NCBI GenBank assembly: GCA_009787915.1
Contig: WQSK01000013.1
Span: 1-19,225, forward strand
Reading direction: 5' to 3'
Length of the DNA stretch: 19,225 nt
Origin: Bacillota bacterium
GTDB lineage: Bacteria > Bacillota > Clostridia > Christensenellales > UBA1242
The notes under the pieces were generated by a model. That model saw nothing but the letters and a program-made list of their open reading frames with translations. It had not been told where the DNA came from and did no database searches. Positions 8,301 through 15,338 of the stretch are shown here, one piece after another. Position numbers and translations under genes: made by a program. Position 1 is the stretch's first letter, and every line of letters starts with the position of its first letter.

Positions 8301-9383
8301 AAAGTAAACAACCCACTGGTTTGCCCAAGGCTTTCACACGCACACCTAAGACACTCTTGGCAACTTGTCCCAGGACCTATTCGGGCTTTGCCGTTCTTGC
8401 GCGCCAACATGTTCCTGATGCCAAGCCAAGGCAACCCTGGCACGGCGGTTAATCCGCTTAGGTATTTTGCGTTGCTGACCCCACCAGAGTCCATAGAAAA
8501 CCCCGCAAACTTGGCTCGGGCAAACAACATGTTTACGACCCAATCGAACCCGTGTTTGGATACACTACCTGCAAACAGGTTCCAACACATCCCCGATAAC
8601 TTTAACCCGCAGGTGACCGAACCACTGGGCGATTACGGCGAGCCAATCCGCCCGCCGTCAACAACAGTGGGGATGAGTTGGTCCCCGTACATAGACTCGC
8701 CGTTTGCGCGGGCAACTGCTTCCTCGGCAATATTGGGTTTCAACGCATCAAGTGTTGCCCTTGACCCAAATGTTATGGAACCACCTCGCGGACCGCAAAT
8801 GTTTGGTGCTTTGGGTTCTCACGACAGTGGGGTTGTTATTGGTACAACGCTCGACCCGTGTTGCGGTCTTGTTGTGCGCACCGATGTCATGGGGAACGAG
8901 GTTCAAGAGCGTACTCAAGAACCCCGACCCCCTTCTTTTGCACAAAGGGTAAGAAATGAACCCTTTGCTGGGCAACTTAGGTTGGTCTTTGTAGAGTTAA
9001 TGTTGCCGTTCCTTTTAATTGGCGGGATATTCTACGCGATTATGGTCGGCATACAATTTGGTACGGCCAAAGACGAGGGGAGTCGAAATGCAGCAAAACA
9101 ACGTTTGATAAAATCCATTGCCACGATTTTTATATTTGTCATAATACTTGCCATAATGTATGGATTGCCCGAAGAATTTACATCCCCGCCTCTAAACTGT
9201 GGGTGTGCTGATTGCTCTAACCCCGCTCAACGAGATGGACCAGGTTCAGGTATTCCAAATGACGAGGCTTGCTGGGGTGTAGAACCTGGTGCGCCAGAGG
9301 GAACACCGCCAAGGTGCAGATGCCCAGTTGATTTGGGAGGTGGTCGCCCACCTGCCACGACTCCTCCTGTACCTCCTACTTAA
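5346..9383 (+). CDS. Giant membrane protein with VirB2/T4SS-pilin-like hairpins at both ends
   Basis: I do not recognise the full-length protein (1345 residues). Residues 22-83 form a two-helix hairpin with a charged turn (AKDQNLRIAAKKR) like VirB2/TrbC or T4SS-pilin subunits. Residues 1213-1273 repeat it (AKDEGSRNAAKQR); the two are about 50% identical over 47 residues. The positive-inside rule puts both turns in the cytoplasm and the roughly 1130 residues between them outside. A Gly-rich linker (95-127) follows the first hairpin and a very Pro-rich stretch lies at about 495-605. Residues 827-868 are hydrophobic and could be another membrane segment. Fragments at 409-467, 773-785 and 925-932 resemble strands of an M23/LytM barrel without its metal ligands. 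The tail after residue 1273 has six Cys (1285, 1287, 1290, 1309, 1324, 1326). The gene has its own promoter and Shine-Dalgarno. A role in secretion or surface assembly is inference. Confidence 0.88.
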   Translation: MEVEQIEPPQPPLGFANELGNFVLTYIFPFILLAAVFWAVWVGVQFLLAKDQNLRIAAKKRLITAVATVMVFVTITSLLIGMHLITTRPTIPPGDEGGGTIGGGGGGGGGGQTGGGGWSPPGGGGLGQDRPLGNPLGGMPSNFRNPVQMPGMIMGPGGYDIADPTHPNFVRNLLAETQIPLFHTKPQSPGHNVMFARELTAVYGWRRINTPTIIRANEERVLFNDAYNPAVSSTYPHAASRFSFVPAVPGTDVGPSVGRPNPLGSKALLSAFEGLGEDFFGLEINVGQGEGLAVTNLQSLMAPPYFPLRYTGPNLRIKTEALRLGGARDPISVTSSRMLYSITAGTILYGGLGSAVLTGDDRALTPGTRSRAVRNRRPFNEAVLPLDMVGLDMARQALTPVHADWPNRHTSARAVAIADGTVVAAGNIETDCPFTEAYVILRHEPRDTGLPYVTYSFYGGLFGSLRVRCLETINAYNTFQTPRFAVELVTILQYYHIPPVYPSVVPTVSPVPISIEWPFEIDRRIPRTPVGPGGCLGARISSFIPFGVDFPEPVPGLIYFRPMLPFPPPIYLPPYVLPILPPTSVLGFPPMVPPLPGMTTPQVFCDGCEGVSNHPGVIKNGTLFSGNIPGASAFIQDVPWTTGPMLQPNIGNLEYWLPTTIFNPTWSPFVDDVLGGIVASFMSGIDDILESMLENMPAFAPLLSLMGGISTATEIAQTVAEAAETLEMMIPAELIGEAFEEYLPFTQLIPYRVTYQRGQVQKLVDELVETGMWRVSRGDHIGFVGGGMLDPGAGQRRGPVTFPGGLTLEDIIAEIPAAVRTAVEAYATFLNLIVDILTLPVQIVRFALTAVVTTINALSALFGSVVPIPDIPEVPPDVVDKVAPPIERPFPPGYDPVEYLIREYILGDMINQAQVFHGYNYSTERHLRFMIMHDAPPAVINRALDRDAWAHDPNPDEPLIPIPEVPNLDVLGAADLLSAVRGDAQKVNNPLVCPRLSHAHLRHSWQLVPGPIRALPFLRANMFLMPSQGNPGTAVNPLRYFALLTPPESIENPANLARANNMFTTQSNPCLDTLPANRFQHIPDNFNPQVTEPLGDYGEPIRPPSTTVGMSWSPYIDSPFARATASSAILGFNASSVALDPNVMEPPRGPQMFGALGSHDSGVVIGTTLDPCCGLVVRTDVMGNEVQERTQEPRPPSFAQRVRNEPFAGQLRLVFVELMLPFLLIGGIFYAIMVGIQFGTAKDEGSRNAAKQRLIKSIATIFIFVIILAIMYGLPEEFTSPPLNCGCADCSNPAQRDGPGSGIPNDEACWGVEPGAPEGTPPRCRCPVDLGGGRPPATTPPVPPT
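5430..5570 (+). repeat. N-terminal copy of duplicated pilin-like hairpin
   Basis: It encodes residues 29-75, aligned without gaps to residues 1221-1267 (9006-9146). Shared positions include PF, the V-G-Q-F end of helix 1, AKD, R, AAK, RLI, AT and FV; 24 of 47 are identical by eye. The DNA copies are diverged. Confidence 0.8.
5628..5724 (+). repeat. Glycine-codon-rich low-complexity linker
   Basis: A run of GGC/GGT/GGA codons encodes residues 95-127, including ten Gly in a row. It links the N-terminal hairpin to the outer domain as a flexible spacer. The triplet repeats make it prone to length change. Confidence 0.85.
9006..9146 (+). repeat. C-terminal copy of duplicated pilin-like hairpin
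   Basis: It encodes residues 1221-1267, the partner of the copy at 5430-5570. It is followed by a short extracellular-type tail with six Cys and a Pro-rich end. Confidence 0.8.
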
Positions 9384-9448
9384 TAATCAGATTAAATTCG
9401 TTGTTAATACTTGCAATTGATTTGGCAATATATTAAAGTGTGTTAGGT
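9384..9448 (+). other. Short AT-rich gap with no clear terminator
   Basis: These 65 bases between the giant gene and the lipoprotein gene hold an imperfect inverted repeat (TTGC 9411-9414 with GCAA 9425-9428) and -10-like TATATT (9429-9434) without a well-spaced -35. No hairpin with a T-run is present, so read-through from the giant gene into the lipoprotein gene is plausible. Confidence 0.4.
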
Positions 9449-11332
9449 ATGAATCGTTTCAAGAAGTTTGCCTGTGTACTGTGTGCGACTTTGTTCGCGA
9501 GCGTAGCCCTGTTTGGTTGCGCACTCTTTTCGCAGGACGTTGGATATTATCAAAACCGTCCTGTCGCACGTGTGGGCACAGGGGTAAACGCAAGATACAT
9601 CCGTATGCGCGACCTTGTTCACGGGTTCAATGCTTTTGGTCACCAGTTCATGCAACAGGGCATGACCATGGCAGAAGCCTACGACAGAACCTTGGAACAA
9701 CTTATTGACCGCGAGTTTGCATACATGCTTTCACGCGACATGTTCGGCGAACCAACAGAGCGCGAACGCAACCGCGCGCGTTGGATAGCACACGACTTTA
9801 TTGAAAGGTCAATGCGCCAGTTTGAAAACGAGGTGCGCGAGCAAATGGGTATCGTAGCCGAAGAAATCCCAGGCGAGCCCGACCCAACAGTTGAACCAGG
9901 TGTTGTTTTCCAACCATTTGATAAGTATATCTATAGACCAGCAGGTGCAGGCGCATTTGTTTTGGCGACAGAGCGTTTCCGCCCCGAACAGGACAACCAA
10001 TTTTCTTTCGCACACGACCCAGAGCACACACAATTTTTTGCACATATAAGAACACCTCGCGGTGACAATCCGCAAGAGCGTACAGTAACCGACAGGGCAT
10101 TTGCTCGCCTTGTTAGGATTTTAAGGAACAACGAACGCGGGCTCACTTTCCGCGGAAGATACACCCAAGACAACTGGGTAATCATCCGTGAGATTGAGCG
10201 TGTGTACGAGCGTGCCCTAATGGATATCGTTGTTCTAAGATTACAAACCGCATTTGAACTTGGTGTGACAAACGGGAACGACTTTAATGCAATCAATGAT
10301 TTACGATATAATAATTTCGAGGCTTTCACCGCGGTTATGCAAGGAAACTGTATCCACCACCAGTCTGGCGAGAACTGTGACGGGTCGCATATCTCTTGTG
10401 TTGTTTCAACCCAAGATTACGTTGACCGCCTTGTCCGTGATGCAACAACAATGTTCCGCGAACAAATTTGGAACGCGAAACGCTTGTATGACATGGGAAT
10501 ATCAACACGCGAATCTATGCGCCAAGCCCTACTTGGCGGACTCGGGAACGTACACTGGGTTCCAAGAGATATCGCGGACGAGTTCTTTACCGTGAGCCAC
10601 ATCCTTTTGTCTTTCAGTGACGAGGACAATGCACGCCTCCGTCAAATCAACGCGGACTTTTCTGCAAACGCAGACACCACAACCCGCGACAACGCAATTG
10701 AAGGCGTTAGAAACGGTCTTTTGGTTCAACCGATAAACACAGAAACAGGTATGCCTGACGGACCTATGATGTCTGCGCACGATGTCATGGCCGAAGTCAA
10801 TCGCCTAATCAACATCCCAGGCAAATCCCTGCAAGCCCGCCAAAATACATTCCGTGATTTGATTTATCGTTTTGGTTCTGACCCAGGTATGCAAAACCCC
10901 GAGTTTGAATACGTAATAGGTATCGACCGTCGAACCGACCAATCGGAGTTTAGCAACGAACAAGACACAATGTCACAAATGGTCCCAGAGTTCACCGCGG
11001 CTTCCCGCGAATTGTTCAACCGCGAAGGCGACAGTCGTGGCCAAGTATCCGATTTGGTTTGGACAGATTTTGGTGTACACATTGTTATGTACACACGTAA
11101 CATCTCGGACTTTATTTTTACAAATGACCGAATATTTTTAAACAACGCGGCAAACCTTGAACACTATTTGCACTCTACACGAACCAGTTACGGTAACATG
11201 ACATTCTTTGACGCAATCATCCAACGCATAACAAGAAACGCATATGAAACATGGGAAAGGAACGCAGTTGCACGTATGCGCGAGGAACACCAAGTAACAA
11301 TCTGGCGCAGTCGTTTTAGCCACTTGTCTTAA
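9449..11332 (+). CDS. PrsA/SurA-like parvulin-type foldase lipoprotein
   Basis: This is probably a membrane-tethered peptidyl-prolyl isomerase or chaperone for exported proteins (627 residues). The N-terminus MNRFKKF plus a hydrophobic core ends in LFGC, a lipobox with a slightly unusual Phe at -2, making Cys24 the lipid-modified residue. Residues about 35-115 (VARVGTGVNARY..., LIDREF) look like the SurA_N helical domain. Parvulin pieces follow: VSHILLSF at 382-389, MVPEFTAASRELF at 511-523 and the final FGVHIVMYT around 541-549; His384 and His544 fit the family's conserved His positions. The domain spans about 170 residues instead of about 90, so it holds a large insertion. A Cys/His cluster at 301-317 is discussed separately. 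A GTG nine bases upstream (9440) is an alternative start. Shine-Dalgarno is absent or weak. Its clients could be the adjacent giant surface proteins (inference). Confidence 0.72.
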   Translation: MNRFKKFACVLCATLFASVALFGCALFSQDVGYYQNRPVARVGTGVNARYIRMRDLVHGFNAFGHQFMQQGMTMAEAYDRTLEQLIDREFAYMLSRDMFGEPTERERNRARWIAHDFIERSMRQFENEVREQMGIVAEEIPGEPDPTVEPGVVFQPFDKYIYRPAGAGAFVLATERFRPEQDNQFSFAHDPEHTQFFAHIRTPRGDNPQERTVTDRAFARLVRILRNNERGLTFRGRYTQDNWVIIREIERVYERALMDIVVLRLQTAFELGVTNGNDFNAINDLRYNNFEAFTAVMQGNCIHHQSGENCDGSHISCVVSTQDYVDRLVRDATTMFREQIWNAKRLYDMGISTRESMRQALLGGLGNVHWVPRDIADEFFTVSHILLSFSDEDNARLRQINADFSANADTTTRDNAIEGVRNGLLVQPINTETGMPDGPMMSAHDVMAEVNRLINIPGKSLQARQNTFRDLIYRFGSDPGMQNPEFEYVIGIDRRTDQSEFSNEQDTMSQMVPEFTAASRELFNREGDSRGQVSDLVWTDFGVHIVMYTRNISDFIFTNDRIFLNNAANLEHYLHSTRTSYGNMTFFDAIIQRITRNAYETWERNAVARMREEHQVTIWRSRFSHLS

Positions 11333-11375
11333 AAGTTGTAATTTCAAATAGTGCATTTGGATAGTGTGTAATCGC

Positions 11376-11404
11376 TTGCGTTTTGCCTGATTTTGTGATA
11401 TACT
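11376..11404 (+). promoter_or_regulatory. Extended -10 promoter of the 1097-residue protein gene
   Basis: TTGCGT (11376-11381), a 17-base spacer and TATACT (11399-11404) preceded by TG in the extended -10 position give a good sigma-A-type promoter. The rest of the gap (11333-11375) holds only a small hairpin (CAAAT 11345-11349, ATTTG 11355-11359) without a T-run. Confidence 0.7.
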
Positions 11405-11416
11405 TGTGCACAAAAA

Positions 11417-11421
11417 AGGAG
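11417..11421 (+). promoter_or_regulatory. Ribosome binding site
   Basis: AGGAG lies 6 bases before the ATG at 11428 and confirms that start. The leader from the predicted transcription start is only about 17 bases. Confidence 0.75.
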
Positions 11422-11427
11422 TGAACC

Positions 11428-14400
11428 ATGGCACTTAATTTGACATCGACCCCAGAGGAAATTGCGAAAAGACTTGAAGAATTAGACGATTCGATAAGCG
11501 GTCTTAGTCCAGAGGTGGCAGCACTGGGGGCTGCGGAAAAAATCAAGGCACAGGCCAGGGCCAAATCGGAATACCCCGAGGCCATGTATTTGGCGACCAC
11601 GACCCATGGTAATGGGCACACCGAATTTGTAAACGACCTTGAAGCCATGTCCGATATCATTGACGGACTGAACGATATTCATGAGAACCTTGATATTGTA
11701 AATATTTTGGAATCCGTAAGTGCCGCCGCAAGGGCAAAGAGTCCTATGCTTAGAATGTTCGACGGTTTGGATGAAGAAATAAAAACCAGGGACTTTAACA
11801 ACGTGTATATGCTCGCAATTGACACCCCAGAATTTTGGGATGCGTTTCGCGAGTTGTACTATCGTGCTGCACGTGAAGTTATTAAAGATGAACGCCTTGA
11901 TTTTAACGAAGATACAGGAAGAACCGAAACGAGCCCTGCCTTTACTAGACCAGGTGTTCGCGCAGGCATGGAGAGGGAACTTGCTTCCCAATTAGCGGAG
12001 CGCAAACAAATCAAAGAAGACATCATCGCAGGGATAAGCAAAGTCAAAGACCTCAGCGAGGACCAAAAAGCCGACATTGAAAGGATTCTTGATGAGGAGG
12101 CTTTTGGTGGTTCGGTCAGTGCTTTGTTTGATGGACTCCCAGCCGACTTTGACGGAGGTGCGAGGGGTCGGTCATATGCCAGGTTCCAAAAATTAGACAG
12201 TGTTTTGAACAACAAACGTATGGCGTCCGCCAACGCAAAACTTTTGGAATATCTTATGGACCCGCTTGGTTTGTCACTCAGCATAGAAACGATTGAAAAA
12301 ATCAAAATCAAAACGGGTGGCAAAGAATTAAAACTTGACCATGCGAAAATGCAACACAACTATGTCACGGGTAACGCGGTTCATTCCGTGAACCCAGGAC
12401 TTCAACAAATGGCCAGTTTGTCTGCAATTCAAAAAAATCAAAAAGCGTACCAAGAAACGCAAGCAAAAGCGGAAAAGGCCGCCGACAAGCGCGCAAAAAA
12501 AGCCGAAAAGAAGGCAGGAGGCAAAGGCTCGGGGAGTATCAACCCAGGTTTCCGCGGTTATAAAGAAATGTTTGAAAAATTCATGACCCAAGCGGGTAAG
12601 TTCATGGATACGGGTAACTCGCAAAGGCTTTTGAAAAACGCTTTTGCTGTGTTCAAAGAAATAGAGGCAGAGCAGGAGAGAAGAAACATTGAGAATGCAA
12701 CTGGTACCGAAACGAACATTCCGCCGTTGGGAGAGATTCGTTCTCATGAAGAAACTTTTGGCGGTGTAGCCAGAGGCCGTGCGTTTGCAGGTGCAGGTCG
12801 TGGTCCAACCGAGGTGACAGATGCGGATTTGTTGACCCCAGAGGACCTAACCCCAAATATGGACGAGTTAAACGTGGACCCAGATACCGCAAACCATGAT
12901 GTTTACCCCCCAAGACCTGTGACCCGCGCACTTACCAATGCAGAAAAGGAAATGAAAAAAAAGTTCGACACAGAGTTTGGTATAAGTGCAGCATTGGCGA
13001 TGGTTCAGGAATTTGCACTTGTCGGTGCGAAAGATGACGAGAAACTTTCGCTTAAGTTCAGGGTTGGGAAACTTGCGGCCGAATATGCCGATAGTCATTA
13101 TAAGAACAACTTGGGTATGGGGGAGGAATCCCAAGCCGCGGAAAACATTGCAGGTTGTGAAAAACTTTTGGCTGGGAAAACAGGAATCGAAAACAATTTG
13201 TATAACAACTTTAAGGGCACTAGCCAAGGAGGTCATGCCCAGTGCATCGTAAGTAAACAACAAGACAAGGCGCAAATTCTGGCAACTTTCCTTATTGACC
13301 CAGATGCAAAAAACCGTGAAGTCAAAACAAAATATTTGCAACTTTTGGCGGAGGCGGGTCATGACACAAGGGACCTTGAAACAATCCTTAGTGCGGCAGA
13401 GCGAAAAGAACCATACAGCGAACAGGCGTTGCTTGACCATCTTGCCGCCGCAGGTGTTTCGACAATGCAACATTACCTAGAGGTCGAAAACCAAAGGGCC
13501 AAAGAACAGGCAATTGGTGACTTGGCGGTTTCCCACATTGTTGCTACTGAAGAACACGAAAAAGCAGGTAAAGAAATCCTTATCTCGAAACTTTTTGCGA
13601 AAACCGAGTTTGCGCGTCAAAACGATGCTTTAATGGCGGGAACCATGGACCCGTTCGCCCCTAACTCGATTCGCGCACTTAGTGATTATTCGGCTGAACT
13701 CAAAGATATTGAAAACGTGGTCGGTAATGCAACAAAAGAATTCCGTGAGAATGCGGTAGCCGCCATCACCAGCGGTGGTATGTTTGACCCAACGGATTTT
13801 GCGGCGGCCCATATGGCACATGTCACCGCGCATGAAGACATCGTGCAAGAGGACGCAAGTCGTGCGACGGCCCTCGGTATCGACGATGCGGCGAACGAAG
13901 GTTTTGTTGGCAGAACACACACCGAAAGAAAAACAGTGGTCGCCATTAGAAATATTGTGGATGCCGCAAGGATGAAACGTGCGCTCCGTTCAAAAGTAAC
14001 CGAAACAATTGGGAAAGCGGGGGGCGCAGTTGTAGGCTCAATACGTAATAAAGACTTGGGTGAGTTGAAAAACTTTGAAATAGACCGTGAGGTGTTCAAA
14101 AAAGTCGGTCCGAATATGGATAAAATCCTAGACGTGATTCCGTTGGATGTTCTTGGCGAAATCGAGGCGCTTGGCAGTGACGAATTTTCTAGCCCAAAAG
14201 CCCAAGACATCTTGGTCCGTGTTGCAAGTGCCATGCAGGCCGCCGAAGTAAACAATAAAAACCTAAAAGAAGGCACCATTTTTGATAAAGAACCACATCA
14301 ACCCGTATATGACCAATTTGCAAGGGCACAAAGACCTGACGTTATTAAAACTGCAAAAGGTTCCACCATACCGTTTGTTAAAGGTGGTAAGTTGGATAGT

Positions 14401-14721
14401 CCTGACTATGTTTTGGGAAACAAAGAAATCAAAAGCAACGAAGCAATTGAAGCAGAGCGCAAAATTTTTAAGGCGGAACTTCGCGAAAAGTTGGAACCCC
14501 GTGTTGCTTCGGGTCAAATGACGGAAGAAGATATGGAAAGGGCAATCAACAATATCGGTGCTCTAAGACCAACACATGATACAGGCCCGTCGCACAGAAA
14601 CAAAGTAGAAAAATTCTTTGACAGAATCGTTGAAAAAGACGAGGAGCGGAAAGCAAAGAAAAAAGCCCTCCAAGAAGCGGGCGAGCGCATAACAACCGAA
14701 GATTTTACACTTGATTTTTAA
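11428..14721 (+). CDS. Large cytoplasmic helical protein of unknown function (1097 residues)
   Basis: I do not recognise this protein. It has no signal peptide and no membrane helix. It is rich in Lys, Glu, Asp and Ala, mostly helical in character, with only two Cys and one Trp. Residues about 346-370 form a Lys/Ala-rich helical stretch (KAEKAADKRAKKAEKK) ending in a Gly/Ser linker. Residues about 447-505 are Gly/Arg- then Pro/Asp-rich and probably disordered, separating an N-terminal from a C-terminal helical half. The C-terminus is again charged (EERKAKKKALQEAGER). A strong extended -10 promoter and Shine-Dalgarno suggest good expression. It lies downstream of the foldase gene on the same strand, and its stop overlaps the kinase stop by 4 bp. 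A scaffold or cytoplasmic partner of the envelope proteins is possible but only inferred from position. Confidence 0.88.
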   Translation: MALNLTSTPEEIAKRLEELDDSISGLSPEVAALGAAEKIKAQARAKSEYPEAMYLATTTHGNGHTEFVNDLEAMSDIIDGLNDIHENLDIVNILESVSAAARAKSPMLRMFDGLDEEIKTRDFNNVYMLAIDTPEFWDAFRELYYRAAREVIKDERLDFNEDTGRTETSPAFTRPGVRAGMERELASQLAERKQIKEDIIAGISKVKDLSEDQKADIERILDEEAFGGSVSALFDGLPADFDGGARGRSYARFQKLDSVLNNKRMASANAKLLEYLMDPLGLSLSIETIEKIKIKTGGKELKLDHAKMQHNYVTGNAVHSVNPGLQQMASLSAIQKNQKAYQETQAKAEKAADKRAKKAEKKAGGKGSGSINPGFRGYKEMFEKFMTQAGKFMDTGNSQRLLKNAFAVFKEIEAEQERRNIENATGTETNIPPLGEIRSHEETFGGVARGRAFAGAGRGPTEVTDADLLTPEDLTPNMDELNVDPDTANHDVYPPRPVTRALTNAEKEMKKKFDTEFGISAALAMVQEFALVGAKDDEKLSLKFRVGKLAAEYADSHYKNNLGMGEESQAAENIAGCEKLLAGKTGIENNLYNNFKGTSQGGHAQCIVSKQQDKAQILATFLIDPDAKNREVKTKYLQLLAEAGHDTRDLETILSAAERKEPYSEQALLDHLAAAGVSTMQHYLEVENQRAKEQAIGDLAVSHIVATEEHEKAGKEILISKLFAKTEFARQNDALMAGTMDPFAPNSIRALSDYSAELKDIENVVGNATKEFRENAVAAITSGGMFDPTDFAAAHMAHVTAHEDIVQEDASRATALGIDDAANEGFVGRTHTERKTVVAIRNIVDAARMKRALRSKVTETIGKAGGAVVGSIRNKDLGELKNFEIDREVFKKVGPNMDKILDVIPLDVLGEIEALGSDEFSSPKAQDILVRVASAMQAAEVNNKNLKEGTIFDKEPHQPVYDQFARAQRPDVIKTAKGSTIPFVKGGKLDSPDYVLGNKEIKSNEAIEAERKIFKAELREKLEPRVASGQMTEEDMERAINNIGALRPTHDTGPSHRNKVEKFFDRIVEKDEERKAKKKALQEAGERITTEDFTLDF

Positions 14722-15293
14722 ATCCCAAATTCGGTTGATAAAAAATTTGTGGTTTTAAAAAGTGTTTCTTCCTCGGTCGATGTGTGTGTTACGGAAATGT
14801 CATGTGTCTTGATGTTCTTGTCAAGTCTGATATAACGTATTGCAGGGAGTGTATACTCCTCGTACTCGACAAGTCGTTTAAGCATAAAGGCATCATCAAT
14901 CCTCCCTCGGGCAATCGACCTTTCGATACTTAGATTGTCTGATATATCAAGATGCACCTGTGCGCCGAGCGGGTTTGGACCTCTGCCGTCGAACAACTTT
15001 GCGGTTTTGACCGAGCGCAAAACCCCGTCGAGCAAAACAATATCTCCGCTGATTTTTTTGCTCGCGTTTTCCAACATTTCTTCTACAATGTCATCGGGGA
15101 TAAGTTGCCCACTTGTTCTGAACATCTCGATTTCCTTCCTAAGGGCGGATTCCTTGTCCATCGAATCAAGCATAGTTTTTGCCGATAAAATATTGACCTT
15201 ATGTTTTTTGGAATAATGAGAAACAAGCCCGCCCGCAAGCGTGCTTTTCCCACAGTGGGGTTTGCCTATAAGTAAGACCAACAATTTATTCAT
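14718..15293 (-). CDS. Adenylate-kinase-like nucleoside monophosphate kinase
   Basis: This P-loop phosphotransferase is probably a nucleotide kinase (191 residues). The Walker A motif is GKPHCGKST (10-18). Downstream features follow the adenylate kinase order: GQLIPDDIVEEML (62-74), LLDGVLRS (87-94) where adenylate kinases have a DGFPR motif, and RSIARGRIDDAFMLKRLVEYEEYTLPAI (125-152) corresponding to the arginines of the LID and its C-terminal helix. The LID itself is short, with no zinc Cys. The GFPR to GVLR and P-loop changes mean the substrate may not be AMP. A Shine-Dalgarno AGAGG (plus-strand 15298-15302) precedes the ATG by 4 bases. It lies 41 bp after the pyrophosphatase gene on the same strand, with its own likely promoter. 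Confidence 0.78.
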   Translation of the reverse strand: MNKLLVLLIGKPHCGKSTLAGGLVSHYSKKHKVNILSAKTMLDSMDKESALRKEIEMFRTSGQLIPDDIVEEMLENASKKISGDIVLLDGVLRSVKTAKLFDGRGPNPLGAQVHLDISDNLSIERSIARGRIDDAFMLKRLVEYEEYTLPAIRYIRLDKNIKTHDISVTHTSTEEETLFKTTNFLSTEFGI

Positions 15294-15309
15294 ATAACCT
15301 CTGTTATGT

Positions 15310-15338
15310 GTTATAAAACGAAATTATTCGGAAATCAA
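15310..15338 (-). promoter_or_regulatory. Promoter of the nucleotide kinase gene
   Basis: On the minus strand TTGATT (15333-15338), 17 bases, then TATAAC (15310-15315) fit a sigma-A-type promoter. Predicted transcription starts near 15303, giving a leader of about 10 bases containing AGAGG. The -35 overlaps the stop codon of the pyrophosphatase gene. Confidence 0.5.

Noticed and set aside
12868..13473. Open frame of 201 codons on the minus strand inside the 1097-residue gene
   Set aside because: No recognisable motif and an unnatural Cys/Phe-rich composition; it is a shadow frame of the + strand gene.
13686..14279. Open frame of 197 codons on the minus strand inside the 1097-residue gene
   Set aside because: Its product is Ser/Ala-rich and low in complexity, mirrors the codon pattern of the + strand gene, and has no start signals; the + strand gene has a promoter and Shine-Dalgarno.
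14726..14749. Hairpin CAAATT/AATTTG after the 1097-residue gene as a terminator
   Set aside because: A 6-bp AT-rich stem with a 12-base loop and only a short T stretch is too weak to call.
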